Numbered from the stretch's first letter, positions 51,130 to 60,453 are shown. The stretch: 64,000 nt of DNA from DLKC01 sp002478885 (GCA_046329585.1 JAXLUI010000002.1:124001-188000), one strand, 5' to 3'. Numbers and translations are program-made. The notes: a model not told the origin generated them from the letters alone.

Positions 51130-51717
51130 ATGAAACAGGAATATACCATAACAGTTTATACAGAGAACCAGGTTGGGTTACTCAACCGCATAGCCATCAT
51201 ATTTACCCGGCGTAAAATAAATATCGACAGCCTTAACACCTCCCCTTCCGAGGTGGAGAGTGTACACCGCTTCACTATCGTTATCAACGAGACAGAAGAA
51301 GTGGTGCGCAAACTCTGCCGCCAGATCGAAAAACAGGTAGAAGTGCTAAAGGCTTATTACAACACCAATGAGGAAATCGTTTGGCAGGAACTCGCTTTAT
51401 ACAAAGTACCTACAGAAATAATCGCGGAGGAAGTGAAAGTGGAAAGGCTCTTACGCGAACACGGCGCCAAAGCCGTGGTGATCCGTAAAGATTACACCGT
51501 ATTTGAAGTTGCAGGCCATCGCGAAGAAACCGATAACCTGATAAAAGTATTGGAACCATACGGACTCATAGAATTCGTTCGCAGCGCGAGGGTAGCCATC
51601 ATAAAAGACAGCGCAGGCTTCCATTTAAAACTTAAAGAATTTGAAGCGGCCGACCCTGGTGAAGACGCTGCAGAAAATGAGTTCCTCAACCGGCAGGAAG
51701 AAGTATTTACAATGTAA
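51130..51717 (+). CDS. ilvN: Acetolactate synthase small (regulatory) subunit
   Basis: 195 residues. N-terminal ACT domain EYTITVYTENQVGLLNRIAIIFTRRKINIDSLNTSPSEVESVHRFTIV, then a C-terminal domain (KDYTVFEVAGHREETDNLIKVLEPYGLIEFVRSARVAI) that resembles the second domain of IlvH/IlvN. The ACT site normally binds valine for feedback inhibition. 9 bases to the next gene. Confidence 0.93.
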   Translation: MKQEYTITVYTENQVGLLNRIAIIFTRRKINIDSLNTSPSEVESVHRFTIVINETEEVVRKLCRQIEKQVEVLKAYYNTNEEIVWQELALYKVPTEIIAEEVKVERLLREHGAKAVVIRKDYTVFEVAGHREETDNLIKVLEPYGLIEFVRSARVAIIKDSAGFHLKLKEFEAADPGEDAAENEFLNRQEEVFTM

Positions 51718-51726
51718 AGTATTCTT

Positions 51727-52398
51727 ATGATCATAGGCATGGTATTGTTCCCAAACCTAACTCAGCTCGATCTCACAGGCCCGTATGAAGTGTTTGGAAG
51801 AATGCCATCCACAAAAGTTCTTTTAGTTTCGGAATCATTAGCGCCTGTAAAAAGCGACTACGGTTTACTGCTTACTCCCGATGCAACATTCAATGATTGT
51901 CCCCAGGTGGATATATTATTTGTCCCGGGTGGTAAGGGCATCTTTGAAGCCATGCAAAATAAAAAGCTCATCGGCTTTTTAAAGCAGCAGGCAGTAAAAG
52001 CAACATACATCACTTCTGTTTGTACCGGCGCACTGGTACTCGCAACAGCAGGGTTGCTCGACGGCTACAAAGCAACAACGCATTGGCTTTCACTCGACTT
52101 ATTGAAATTATTTCCTGTCGAAGTCGTGAAACAAAGAGTGGTTGTTGACAGGAATCGGATAACAGGTGGCGGTGTAACAGCAGGAATAGATTTTGGCTTA
52201 TCCGTTGCCGCGGAATTATTTGGCGAAGATGTTGCCAAAGACGCACAGCTTTTTATGGAATACAATCCGGCGCCGCCATTTAATGCCGGGTCGCCGGAAA
52301 CAGCAGGTAAAGAAGTGGTGGAGCAAGTGATTGCCTCAAGAGCTGCTATTCAGCATGAGCGGGCGCAACTCGTAAAAAAACTATTAAGTGAACGTTGA
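51727..52398 (+). CDS. DJ-1/PfpI family protein, isonitrile hydratase-like
   Basis: 223 residues. IIGMVLFPNLTQLDLTGPYEVF, DILFVPGGKGIFEAMQ, and the nucleophile elbow ITSVCTGALVLATAGLLDGYKATTHW with Cys in SVCTGA, then RITGGGVTAGIDFGLSVAAELF. Within DJ-1/PfpI this pattern resembles isonitrile hydratase (InhA) more than proteases or glyoxalases. Nothing links it to Val/Ile synthesis beyond position; it overlaps the VOC gene by 11 bases. Confidence 0.85.
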   Translation: MIIGMVLFPNLTQLDLTGPYEVFGRMPSTKVLLVSESLAPVKSDYGLLLTPDATFNDCPQVDILFVPGGKGIFEAMQNKKLIGFLKQQAVKATYITSVCTGALVLATAGLLDGYKATTHWLSLDLLKLFPVEVVKQRVVVDRNRITGGGVTAGIDFGLSVAAELFGEDVAKDAQLFMEYNPAPPFNAGSPETAGKEVVEQVIASRAAIQHERAQLVKKLLSER

Positions 52399-52789
52399 AA
52401 AAGTGATACCTGTACTGCGCATATTCGACCTCCGGAAGGCGGTTGAATTTTATGTTGACTGGCTCGGCTTTACCATTGTATGGGAACATCGGTTTGAAGA
52501 GCATGCACCTGTGTATATGGAAGTGGCGAAAGATGGTATTACGTTACACCTGAGTGAGCATCATGGTGACGGAAGTCCCAACACGCACGTGTTTGTTTGG
52601 TGCACAGGCGTAAAGGAATACCACGAAGAACTAATCGCTAAAAAATATAAATATAACAGGCCGGGTATTGAAGAAACATTTTACGGAACATTGGCATTTA
52701 CGGTGAACGATCCGTTTAATAACAAGATCATTTTTAACCAGCAGTTGCCGCCATCAACGCATGAAGCAACGCCGGATAATGTTGAATAA
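52388..52789 (+). CDS. VOC (glyoxalase/bleomycin-resistance) family protein
   Basis: 133 residues from GTG 52,388 overlapping the preceding gene. KVIPVLRIFDLRKAVEFYVDWLGFTIVWEHRF and VYMEVAKDGITLHLSEHHGDGSPNTHVFVWC form one beta-alpha-beta3 module, and FYGTLAFTVNDPFNNKIIFNQ the second, as in BLMA-type bleomycin-binding proteins. Active-site metal ligands are not all evident, so binding rather than catalysis is likely. A 180-base gap precedes ilvC. Confidence 0.85.
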   Translation: MNVEKVIPVLRIFDLRKAVEFYVDWLGFTIVWEHRFEEHAPVYMEVAKDGITLHLSEHHGDGSPNTHVFVWCTGVKEYHEELIAKKYKYNRPGIEETFYGTLAFTVNDPFNNKIIFNQQLPPSTHEATPDNVE

Positions 52790-52803
52790 AGATTATGGCG
52801 TAT

Positions 52804-52818
52804 AAGAGTGCGATGCCG
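52804..52818 (-). repeat. Dispersed element, degenerate copy 6
   Basis: AAGAGTGCGATGCCG after the VOC gene, a diverged reverse copy. Confidence 0.45.
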
Positions 52819-52935
52819 GATAAGCCGGCACTGTCGCGCAACTGAAGATAGGTAGTAGTAGTAAAGACTGGCTCATCAAAATATTGCATAACAGTCCCTG
52901 TGTTATGGCATTTTAAAATTGATAATCAAAAACAA

Positions 52936-52955
52936 CCCCCTTCAGGGGATGGGGG
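52936..52955. repeat. C/G-run hairpin just upstream of ilvC
   Basis: CCCCC, TTCA, GGGG, AT, GGGGG: a strong potential stem ending 14 bases before the ilvC ATG. Could be an interspersed element or affect ilvC translation. Confidence 0.55.
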
Positions 52956-52969
52956 ACCAAATTAACATC

Positions 52970-54019
52970 ATGGCAAAATTAAATTTCGGCGGAGTGGAAG
53001 AAAACGTTGTAACCCGCGAAGAATTTCCACTGTCAAAAGCTCAGGAAATTTTAAAGAATGAAACAGTCGCAGTAATTGGCTACGGCGTTCAGGGTCCTGG
53101 CCAGGCACTTAACCAGCGCGACAATGGCATTAACGTAATCGTTGGCCAGCGTAAGAATTCCAAAACATGGGATAAAGCCATTGCCGATGGTTTTGTACCC
53201 GGCGAAAACTTATTCGAAATTGAAGAAGCATTACAGCGCGGTACCATTATTTGCTACCTGCTGAGCGATGCTGCACAAATAGCTCTCTGGCCCACAGTTC
53301 AAAAACACTTAACTGCAGGCAAGGCATTATATTTCTCTCATGGCTTTGGCATTACATTCAATGAGCAAACAGGCATTATTCCTCCTGCTGATGTGGATGT
53401 ATTTCTCGTTGCACCGAAAGGTTCAGGCACATCACTGCGCCGCATGTTCCTGCAAGGTCGTGGCTTGAACAGTTCTTACGCAATCTTCCAGGACGCAACC
53501 GGTAAAGCAAAAGACCGCGTTATTGCCTTGGGTATTGCAGTGGGTAGCGGTTACCTGTTCGAAACAAACTTCAAAAAAGAAGTATACAGCGACCTTACCG
53601 GTGAGCGTGGAACTTTAATGGGTTGCATACAAGGTATTTTCGCAGCACAATACCAGGTATTGCGCGAAAGAGGCCACTCTCCTTCCGAGGCTTTTAACGA
53701 AACGGTTGAAGAACTTACACAATCGCTGATGCCACTCGTTGCAGAAAATGGGATGGATTGGATGTACGCCAACTGTTCAACAACTGCACAGCGAGGCGCA
53801 TTGGATTGGTGGAAGAAATTCCGCGATGCTACCTTACCTGTTTTCAACGAATTGTATACAAGCGTTGCAACAGGCAAAGAAAGCCAGCGCAGCATCGATT
53901 CCAACTCACAGCCCGACTATCGCGAAAAGCTGGAAGTTGAATTGAAAGAATTGCGCGACAGCGAAATGTGGCAAGCTGGTAAAACAGTTAGAAGCCTGAG
54001 GCCGGAAAACCAGAAATAA
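52970..54019 (+). CDS. ilvC: Ketol-acid reductoisomerase
   Basis: 349 residues from ATG 52,970 (MAKLNFGGVEENVV); the frame is open 17 codons upstream through the C/G hairpin, which is unlikely to be coding. VAVIGYGVQGPGQALNQRD is the NADP Rossmann motif, FSHGFGITF and DVFLVAPKGSGTSLRRMF follow, and the knotted C-terminal half has DLTGERGTLMGCIQGIFAAQ and YANCSTTAQRGALDWWKKF. Class I length. The 12-residue-type loop after beta 2 (GQRKNSKTWDKA) is longer than in E. coli. Followed by a strong terminator. Confidence 0.95.
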   Translation: MAKLNFGGVEENVVTREEFPLSKAQEILKNETVAVIGYGVQGPGQALNQRDNGINVIVGQRKNSKTWDKAIADGFVPGENLFEIEEALQRGTIICYLLSDAAQIALWPTVQKHLTAGKALYFSHGFGITFNEQTGIIPPADVDVFLVAPKGSGTSLRRMFLQGRGLNSSYAIFQDATGKAKDRVIALGIAVGSGYLFETNFKKEVYSDLTGERGTLMGCIQGIFAAQYQVLRERGHSPSEAFNETVEELTQSLMPLVAENGMDWMYANCSTTAQRGALDWWKKFRDATLPVFNELYTSVATGKESQRSIDSNSQPDYREKLEVELKELRDSEMWQAGKTVRSLRPENQK

Positions 54020-54056
54020 TCTTGTGAACCGGGCAGTAGTGCATGCAGGAGGCTTT

Positions 54057-54079
54057 CGTTGCATCGCACTCTTGTACGG
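54057..54079 (+). repeat. Dispersed GTTGCGTCGCAC element, copy 7
   Basis: CGTTGCATCGCACTCTTGTA followed by CGG, 37 bases after the ilvC stop; one mismatch in the core. Confidence 0.7.
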
Positions 54080-54104
54080 CAACAATACTATTCAGCATTA
54101 ATAC

Positions 54105-54138
54105 AAAAGGCGCAAAGCATAAAACCTTTGCGCCTTTT
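54105..54138. terminator. Bidirectional intrinsic terminator after ilvC
   Basis: GGCGCAAAG (54,109) and CTTTGCGCC (54,126) pair perfectly around an eight-base loop, flanked by AAAA and TTTT. A clear end for the ilv transcription unit begun at the attenuator. Confidence 0.9.
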
Positions 54139-54167
54139 ACATATAAGCAATAGCAATAATCTTCACC

Positions 54168-54746
54168 ATGAATGATTTACAAATATCCCTGCCCGATAAC
54201 TATGCAACGATAAAAACTGCGTCGGAAGCAATTCATTTCTCTATGCCTTCCGATCTCCAGGCAGGTTGTTTGTTGCGCACGCTTGTTGCTTCAAAACCCG
54301 CAGGAAGTTTTTTGGAACTAGGCACCGGAACAGGTTTATCGCTAAGTTGGATCGTTGAAGGAATGGATAATGATGCAAGTGTAATTTCCATCGACAACAA
54401 TGAAACATATCTCGCTATTGCAAGAAAGTTTTTTGATAACGACAAGCGTGTAACCATTGTTTGCGAAGACGGCAATGCGTGGATAAGAAGCAACCCGTAC
54501 AAGCAATTTGATCTTGTTTTTGCAGATGCCTGGCCTGGTAAATATGAAGCGTTTGAAGAAACGCTGGAGCTTATAAAACCCGGTGGCTTTTATATAATTG
54601 ACGATATGTCGCCACAACCAAACTGGCCAGCGGGACATGAACTAAACGTAGAGCGCCTTGTGAACGAGCTTGAACAACGCGATGATATCAGGCTTACGAA
54701 AATGAACTGGTCAACAGGGCTCGTTATAGTTACTAAAATAAAATAG
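54168..54746 (+). CDS. SAM-dependent methyltransferase (O-methyltransferase-like)
   Basis: 192 residues. SFLELGTGTGLSLSWIVEGM is SAM motif I, SVISIDNNETYLAIARKFF motif II, FDLVFADAWPGKYEAFEETLELIKPGGFYIIDDMSPQPNW motif III and beyond, a Methyltransf_24 layout. Substrate unknown; the gene lies after the ilvC terminator and before ilvA, so it may be separately transcribed. Confidence 0.85.
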   Translation: MNDLQISLPDNYATIKTASEAIHFSMPSDLQAGCLLRTLVASKPAGSFLELGTGTGLSLSWIVEGMDNDASVISIDNNETYLAIARKFFDNDKRVTIVCEDGNAWIRSNPYKQFDLVFADAWPGKYEAFEETLELIKPGGFYIIDDMSPQPNWPAGHELNVERLVNELEQRDDIRLTKMNWSTGLVIVTKIK

Positions 54747-54823
54747 CGAAACAATTCAACAGCACGCCTCCCATTTGCGGCTTTTGTAAGCTCAATATTT
54801 TTTACCTTGTTAAAAAATAAACG

Positions 54824-55534
54824 ATGGAAGAAAGTACAAACCAGGAAGAGCAAAAACAAAGCGAGGTAACACAGCTTGTCTTGCCCGGGGCATCTGAAAT
54901 CAAGCACCCAAAAAAGAAACATCACCCGGTTGTTGTTGTCGCAAGGGATTGGAAAGAATACCTGGGTGAATGTTTATTGATCGTATTCAGTGTAGCGCTT
55001 GCAATAGGCATCACAGAATATCTTACAGGTCTCCATGAAAAGAAACAAGCGTCAGAAATATTACACCAATTGAAAGAAGAACTTATCAGCAATAAAGAAG
55101 CTGCTAAAGAACAGTATGCATATCATCAACAGGTCTTCAAATTAATCGACTCAGCAAAAAGCAATCCTGCCTTTGCAAATAAATTTTTGGATAGTGCGAA
55201 CAATATCCATCTCAATATGATTATGCCCAAAGGCGCCCTGCTAAATGATCTTAATGACGTAGCATGGCAGGAGGCAAAGCAAAATAATATTTTTTCCGCC
55301 ATCGACCTTTCTACCTACAGTTTAATCACAGACATATATAATAACCAGGAACGAGTACTGCACCTGGAACCCAACCTGGCGGAACTCCTGCTCTCCTATC
55401 AATCACGTGATGCTAAAAATATTCAGACAACATTGACTTTAATCCACGACGTCTTATTTGCATGGGTTGTTGAAAGAACGCCGCGTTTGATCACACAATA
55501 CAAGGAAGCAATCGACAAGTTGAGTAAATATTAA
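54824..55534 (+). CDS. Single-span membrane protein of unknown function
   Basis: 236 residues: a charged 40-residue N-terminus, one membrane helix at about 46-68 (EYLGECLLIVFSVALAIGIT), then a helical domain (EILHQLKEELISNKEAAKEQYAYHQQVFKLI). The layout recalls the DUF6090-like Bacteroidota proteins (helix followed by EELxxN), though I am not sure. The stop is two bases before the ilvA ATG, so co-expression with ilvA is likely. Confidence 0.75.
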   Translation: MEESTNQEEQKQSEVTQLVLPGASEIKHPKKKHHPVVVVARDWKEYLGECLLIVFSVALAIGITEYLTGLHEKKQASEILHQLKEELISNKEAAKEQYAYHQQVFKLIDSAKSNPAFANKFLDSANNIHLNMIMPKGALLNDLNDVAWQEAKQNNIFSAIDLSTYSLITDIYNNQERVLHLEPNLAELLLSYQSRDAKNIQTTLTLIHDVLFAWVVERTPRLITQYKEAIDKLSKY

Positions 55535-55536
55535 TT

Positions 55537-56790
55537 ATGAGCACAACAAACGTAAGACCCGTTCTGGATTTCAAGGTTGCCGCAGAGCGTTTAAAACACA
55601 TAGCCAGGAAAACGCCTCTTACTTTTAACCATAACCTTTCTAAGAAATACCAATGCAACGTCTATCTCAAACGGGAAGACCTCCAGGTGGTAAGGTCTTA
55701 TAAATTGCGCGGCGCATTCAACATGATGAGTGCTCTATCGCCGGAACAATTGAAGCATGGCGTAGTGTGTGCAAGTGCGGGTAATCATGCACAGGGTTTT
55801 GCGTATAGTTGCAGAAAACTAAATGTAAAGGGTGTCGTGTTTATGCCGGTGATAACACCCAAACAAAAGATCAGGCAAACCAAAATGTTTGGCGAGCATT
55901 ATATTGAAGTAAAGCTTATTGGCGACACATTCGATGATTGCGCAGTTGCCGCCAAGGAATATACCTCCAAGCATCAAATGACCTTTATTCCACCTTTTGA
56001 TGACTACCGCATCATCGAAGGCCAGGGAACCGTGGGTATTGAGATACTTGATGAACTGGCCCATGTTGACTATTTATTTATTCCAGTTGGCGGGGGCGGT
56101 TTAAGTGCCGGAGTTGGAACATATTTTAAAGAGCGCTCACCAAACACAAAGATCATCGGGCTTGAGCCCGAAGGAGCGCCGGCCATGTATGAATCAATAA
56201 AAGCGGGCTATCCGGTAACCTTGGAGAAAATAGATCGGTTTGTTGATGGCGCCGCAGTAAAACGTGTGGGCGATCTCACATTTGAAATTTGTAAAACAGT
56301 ATTAAGCGAAGTACACCTTGTGCCCGAAGGAAAGGTTTGTTCAACTATTCTGAAACTTTATAATGAAGATGCGATTGTTGTTGAGCCGGCCGGAGCATTA
56401 TCTATTGCTGCACTGGACGATTATGCAGGGGAAATAAAAGGCAAGACCGTAGTTTGCATAGTAAGCGGTAGCAATAACGATATTGACCGAATGCCGGAGA
56501 TAAAGGAACGTTCGCCTCAATACGAAGGTTTAAAACACTATTTCCTGGTCAAGTTTGCCCAACGGCCCGGTGCTTTGAGAGAATACCTGAACAACGTGCT
56601 CGGTCCTTCTGATGACATCACCCGTTTTGAGTACATGCAGAAGACAAATAAAGATGCAGGGCCTGCTCTTGTGGGCATCGAATTGCAGTCAAAGGATGAC
56701 TATTTCGAACTGATCGCCAGGATGAAACAATTTAATATTGATTATACGGAACTGAACAAAGACGACACTTTATTCAGCTATATGGTGTGA
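55537..56790 (+). CDS. ilvA: Threonine ammonia-lyase (threonine deaminase)
   Basis: 417 residues. PLP lysine in VVRSYKLRGAFNMMS (Lys56), CASAGNHAQGFAYSCRKL, MTFIPPFDDYRIIEGQGTVGIE and FIPVGGGGLSAGVGTYF are IlvA motifs. The C-terminal ~90 residues (HYFLVKFAQRPGALREYLNNVLGPSDDIT) form a single ACT-like regulatory domain, shorter than the double domain of E. coli IlvA. Makes 2-ketobutyrate for isoleucine. It meets the convergent YncE-like gene stop-to-stop with no gap and no obvious terminator. Confidence 0.95.
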   Translation: MSTTNVRPVLDFKVAAERLKHIARKTPLTFNHNLSKKYQCNVYLKREDLQVVRSYKLRGAFNMMSALSPEQLKHGVVCASAGNHAQGFAYSCRKLNVKGVVFMPVITPKQKIRQTKMFGEHYIEVKLIGDTFDDCAVAAKEYTSKHQMTFIPPFDDYRIIEGQGTVGIEILDELAHVDYLFIPVGGGGLSAGVGTYFKERSPNTKIIGLEPEGAPAMYESIKAGYPVTLEKIDRFVDGAAVKRVGDLTFEICKTVLSEVHLVPEGKVCSTILKLYNEDAIVVEPAGALSIAALDDYAGEIKGKTVVCIVSGSNNDIDRMPEIKERSPQYEGLKHYFLVKFAQRPGALREYLNNVLGPSDDITRFEYMQKTNKDAGPALVGIELQSKDDYFELIARMKQFNIDYTELNKDDTLFSYMV

Positions 56791-57789
56791 TTATTTTTTA
56801 GCATACACTAAAACCCTGAAAGTCCCGGGAATCATTTTTGGCCATTGTCCTTCCGGTGTATTTGGTTCAAAGTCTGCGGTTGGCAAAAACACATTACCGC
56901 TTTCAGGGTCTACGCATAATGTTCTTGCCCCTTTTTGTGTCCTCAAGTTTTCCAACACTTTAAAATTATCGCGGGACAGTTCTTCGATCACAGTTAATGA
57001 CCCCTCACCGTTGGACGAGTAAACATATTGCAGCTTTGAATTAAATGCGGTACCATCACAGCCGTCATCAATAGGCTGCTTCGAAACAATCTTTCCGTTG
57101 GTTGCATTTACCACCACCAGCATCCTGTTATCGCAGCCTGCAAAAAGCCGTTTTGTACTACGGTCGATGGATAGTCCCGATGGCTCCTCACCCGGAGCTA
57201 TTGACCAATTGGCCATCACTTTGTAATTCTTTATATCAACGACTACGATCTCGCTTTTGTCTTCGTTGTTTACAAAAACTTTACCTGCTCCGTCGCTGAC
57301 GGCTGTTTCAGGCTTGCCGGTAAGTTGTATGGTTGCGACCACTTTGTTTTTTACCGGGTCAATTACAGTCAGGTCTTTGCTTCGCCCGTTGCAGGTAATG
57401 ATTTTCCCTGAATAGTCTTCATAAAATATTGCATCCGGGTTTTCGCCTGTCTTTATGGAATCCATTACGAGGTTTGTCTTTAAATCAAAAACAAAAACAT
57501 TGTTCAACCTGCCATTGCTCGTAAAGCCTTTGCCCGAAGCATCGTCAAAAGCAATACCATGCACGCCGATTGTTCCCGGAATAACGCCCAGCGAATCGCC
57601 TGTTTTCTTATCAAGAATATTCACCTGGTTTCCATGCGACACATATAGTTTATTACCGTGCACAGCGATGTAGTCCCAACCTCCCCCACTCGCTATGGAA
57701 AATGTATTAACCAGTTTATAGCCGCTTTGAGCATCGCTATCTGCAGTTGCCGCAAGAAGCGTTAGGCACAGCAATATTTTTTTCATCAT
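56791..57789 (-). CDS. YncE-like beta-propeller protein, exported
   Basis: 332 residues with a signal peptide (MMKKILLCLTLLAATADSDAQS). Repeated blade pattern: KLYVSHGNQVNILDKKTGDSLGVIPG, VFVFDLKTNLVMDSIKTGENPD, DLTVIDPVKNKVVATIQLTGKPE, EIVVVDIKNYKVMANWSIAPGEEP and MLVVVNATNGKIVSKQPID, typical of the YncE/YVTN propellers. Periplasmic. It follows the TonB receptor gene in the same direction after 188 bases, so it may bind the cargo or a partner of that receptor; that is inferred from position. Confidence 0.85.
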   Translation of the reverse strand: MMKKILLCLTLLAATADSDAQSGYKLVNTFSIASGGGWDYIAVHGNKLYVSHGNQVNILDKKTGDSLGVIPGTIGVHGIAFDDASGKGFTSNGRLNNVFVFDLKTNLVMDSIKTGENPDAIFYEDYSGKIITCNGRSKDLTVIDPVKNKVVATIQLTGKPETAVSDGAGKVFVNNEDKSEIVVVDIKNYKVMANWSIAPGEEPSGLSIDRSTKRLFAGCDNRMLVVVNATNGKIVSKQPIDDGCDGTAFNSKLQYVYSSNGEGSLTVIEELSRDNFKVLENLRTQKGARTLCVDPESGNVFLPTADFEPNTPEGQWPKMIPGTFRVLVYAKK

Positions 57790-57977
57790 CTTCTTTTTTT
57801 GGTAGTTATTTTTTGAGAATAAAACAGTTTAGCTACTGCCTTTGGCAAAATTATGTCAACGGGGCGTATGCTTTTTCAAATTGCTTAATCAACCTGACGT
57901 TGAAGTGTGTGATGCCCGATAAGCGCCATTTTTGCGTATGCAAAGCCTGGTAGCAAATGGAATGACGGGTGCATAAA

Positions 57978-60155
57978 CTATTTGGCAAACGGCCGCAGCC
58001 TTAATGACATATTGGCGACAATGCCATCGATGGGTGCCCAAAGTGGCTTGAAATCCGGGTTTTTAATGCTTCCGATATACAGGCTTTCGTATTTACTTTG
58101 GCGCTCATCGAGTAAGTTCTCGCAATTAAGCACAAGGCTCCATTTCGGGCCAAATTCCTTTTCTATCATGGCAGCCATAAACAAATAGCCAGGGGTTTTA
58201 CTGAAATCTTCCCTGTACTGGTAACCAGTGTAAGAACCTTCTAATCCAAACCTCCATTTGCCCTCAATAGCATAAGCAACCACGGCCGCAGCCCTGTTCC
58301 TTGGTGTTAACAACATGAACTGGTTTCGCTCAAGATATTTTCGTTCAGCATCGGTATAGGTATACCCAAGATAAAATTCCCATGACTTGACCGCTGCCTG
58401 CACGTAGGTGTCAAAGCCTTTGGTAACAATTGCTTTAGATTCGTTATAAAAATACACGTCGCCATTCGCTGCTTCTTCAGCAATAACCGGGTCGTTGATA
58501 TTGGTGAGAAAAAAAGCGTGATTAATAAAATAACTGTTGCCATCGCCAAACTCTTTTTTATAGTTGAACTCGATATTGGCGCCAAGCGATTGCTCGGCGG
58601 TTACGCCCGGCGCAATCGGTTGTAACTGGTAAACCTGGTAGTCTTTTATTTGGGGGGTAAGCGGGTTGGGCGTTTTATATCCCATTCCAAAACCCAACCT
58701 TGAGCCCCAATGCTCGTTGAAATGATGAAAGACTGCAACTCTCGGCAAGACAAAGTTTCCATAGTCGGTATGATGGTCGAACCGGATACCGGTTTCCAGT
58801 TTGGTTTGGCTGAACATGTTCCAGGTGTCCTGTACAAACACGCCTGCAGTGGTATTGGAGAATGAGCCAACCGGCGCAGGTGTTACATCAGATGGCTGAA
58901 AATCGTCGGCGGTAAGATTAACGCCGGCAACAACCGAATGATGGCCTTGCCGCAACAACAAAGAAGCCTCTGAATAAAAATTTTTCTGCGTGCCGCTAAA
59001 GAAATAACTGTTGGTGGTTTCTTCTCTTTTGAAGGCGCTGTAACTTGCTTTAAGTGTACTGCTAACTTTAGTATTAAACCGGTTCTCCGCAATAAGCGTA
59101 AGTGTATTCCGGTTCAATTGGTTTGCTTCATAATAGGGATGGCTTGCATTATGGCGGTCTTCGATGGCAATCATATCCCCGCCTGCACGATTCTCAAAAC
59201 TGCCTGACCAACTCAATGATATCGAACTTTTATTAGACGGATAAATGTACAAAGTGGGGTGAATTAGCGTAGCTTTTATGTCGGGCACATCGCTTAATCC
59301 ATCGTCGTTAACATCGACAGGTTTTTGCAGCGTTTCGCCAGCGAACAAGGTGAACCCAATATGCTTCCAGCGTTGCGCATAATATGCGTTAACGTTTGTT
59401 TCTTTTAGAGTAGTGGTATTTATGAGAACCGACGCATCGGGCTGGTAAGAAGGCTTTTTGGAAATAAGATTGATCAATCCGCCGATGGCGCCACCGCCAT
59501 AAAGCGTTGATGCCGATCCTTTGATCAATTCAATCTGTTTAAGATCTAGCGGCGGAATAGAAAGTATACCAAAGCCACCGGAATAGCCTTCGTATAAGGG
59601 CATACCATCGCGCAATATCTGCGTGTATTTTCCATCAAGCCCCTGTATGCGCACATTCGCATTGCCCGATGTTGCCGACGACTGCTGTATTTGTATACCA
59701 CTCATGTCGCCCAGTATGCTGGCAATATTGCCGGGCTTTACCGTACTCTCCTCATTCATTTCTTCCAGGCCTAGCACTTCCACTTTGGTAGTAGAAGTCT
59801 CAATACTTTCATTGCTCCTGGTAGAGGCAACCACCGTTACATTTTGCAAGGCTGCTGCTTCTTTTTGCATTTGTATAATAAAAGTGGTAGTATCCGGTAG
59901 TTGCGCGGTAAACTGCTTGTCGGCGTAACCCACATAGCTCAAATGAATAACAAGCTTTCCGTTTGTTTCGATTAGCAACTGCAAAACACCGTTTGCATCG
60001 CTGATGGCAGACCGTTTCTTATTTCCTTCAACGGTTACGCTCACACCGGCCAAAGCTTGCTTTGTTTCAGCGTCCTGCACTATTGCGGTAAAATGCTGTT
60101 GCGCAACAGCCAGCTGGCAACAAAAAAAGACTGCTATCTGTAAAATCTTTTTCAA
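57978..60155 (-). CDS. TonB-dependent outer-membrane receptor
   Basis: 725 residues. Signal peptide MKKILQIAVFFCCQLAVAQ, then a carboxypeptidase-regulatory-like domain (ALAGVSVTVEGNKKRSAISDANGVLQL), plug NIASILGDMSGIQIQQSSATSGNANVRIQGLDG with RDGMPLYEGYSGGFGILSIPPLDLKQIELIKGSASTLYGGGAIGGLINLISKKP, and a beta barrel ending ANMSLRLRPFA with a terminal aromatic nearby. The plug plus short CarboxypepD domain, with no SusD partner, indicates a siderophore/cofactor-type rather than a polysaccharide (SusC) receptor. No cobalamin riboswitch was recognised upstream. Confidence 0.93.
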   Translation of the reverse strand: MKKILQIAVFFCCQLAVAQQHFTAIVQDAETKQALAGVSVTVEGNKKRSAISDANGVLQLLIETNGKLVIHLSYVGYADKQFTAQLPDTTTFIIQMQKEAAALQNVTVVASTRSNESIETSTTKVEVLGLEEMNEESTVKPGNIASILGDMSGIQIQQSSATSGNANVRIQGLDGKYTQILRDGMPLYEGYSGGFGILSIPPLDLKQIELIKGSASTLYGGGAIGGLINLISKKPSYQPDASVLINTTTLKETNVNAYYAQRWKHIGFTLFAGETLQKPVDVNDDGLSDVPDIKATLIHPTLYIYPSNKSSISLSWSGSFENRAGGDMIAIEDRHNASHPYYEANQLNRNTLTLIAENRFNTKVSSTLKASYSAFKREETTNSYFFSGTQKNFYSEASLLLRQGHHSVVAGVNLTADDFQPSDVTPAPVGSFSNTTAGVFVQDTWNMFSQTKLETGIRFDHHTDYGNFVLPRVAVFHHFNEHWGSRLGFGMGYKTPNPLTPQIKDYQVYQLQPIAPGVTAEQSLGANIEFNYKKEFGDGNSYFINHAFFLTNINDPVIAEEAANGDVYFYNESKAIVTKGFDTYVQAAVKSWEFYLGYTYTDAERKYLERNQFMLLTPRNRAAAVVAYAIEGKWRFGLEGSYTGYQYREDFSKTPGYLFMAAMIEKEFGPKWSLVLNCENLLDERQSKYESLYIGSIKNPDFKPLWAPIDGIVANMSLRLRPFAK

Positions 60156-60212
60156 CTACACGGGTTTGAATATTATTTTCAGGAACCGGGCTCTAGTAAT
60201 GCTATTGAACAT

Positions 60213-60230
60213 CGTTGCGTCGCACTCTTC
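60213..60230 (+). repeat. Dispersed GTTGCGTCGCAC element, copy 8
   Basis: CGTTGCGTCGCACTCTTC, exact core, in the gap between the receptor and kup. Confidence 0.75.
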
Positions 60231-60435
60231 AGCATTCATAACCGACTCATTGGGTTTGTTTGCAGTAAGGTTACATTAAAGCCCTTTTGCAGCAGGACCA
60301 ACAGGCAAATAACCTGCAACGATAAAAAGTAAAATTAACCGCAAGGTTCAATTGTTCGGTCTCCATTCTTCAAAAAGCGATTTTTCTGCGACCAATCAAT
60401 GAAGTAGACAGAAGCTGCCTAAAGAACCGGCCGCA

Positions 60436-60453
60436 CAAGAGTGCGACGCAACG
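60436..60453 (-). repeat. Dispersed GTTGCGTCGCAC element, copy 9 (reverse)
   Basis: CAAGAGTGCGACGCAACG, exact reverse-complement core, 57 bases past the kup stop. Confidence 0.75.

Noticed and set aside
56780..56800. Terminator between convergent ilvA and the YncE-like gene
   Set aside because: Stop codons are adjacent and no stem with a T tract was found at the junction.
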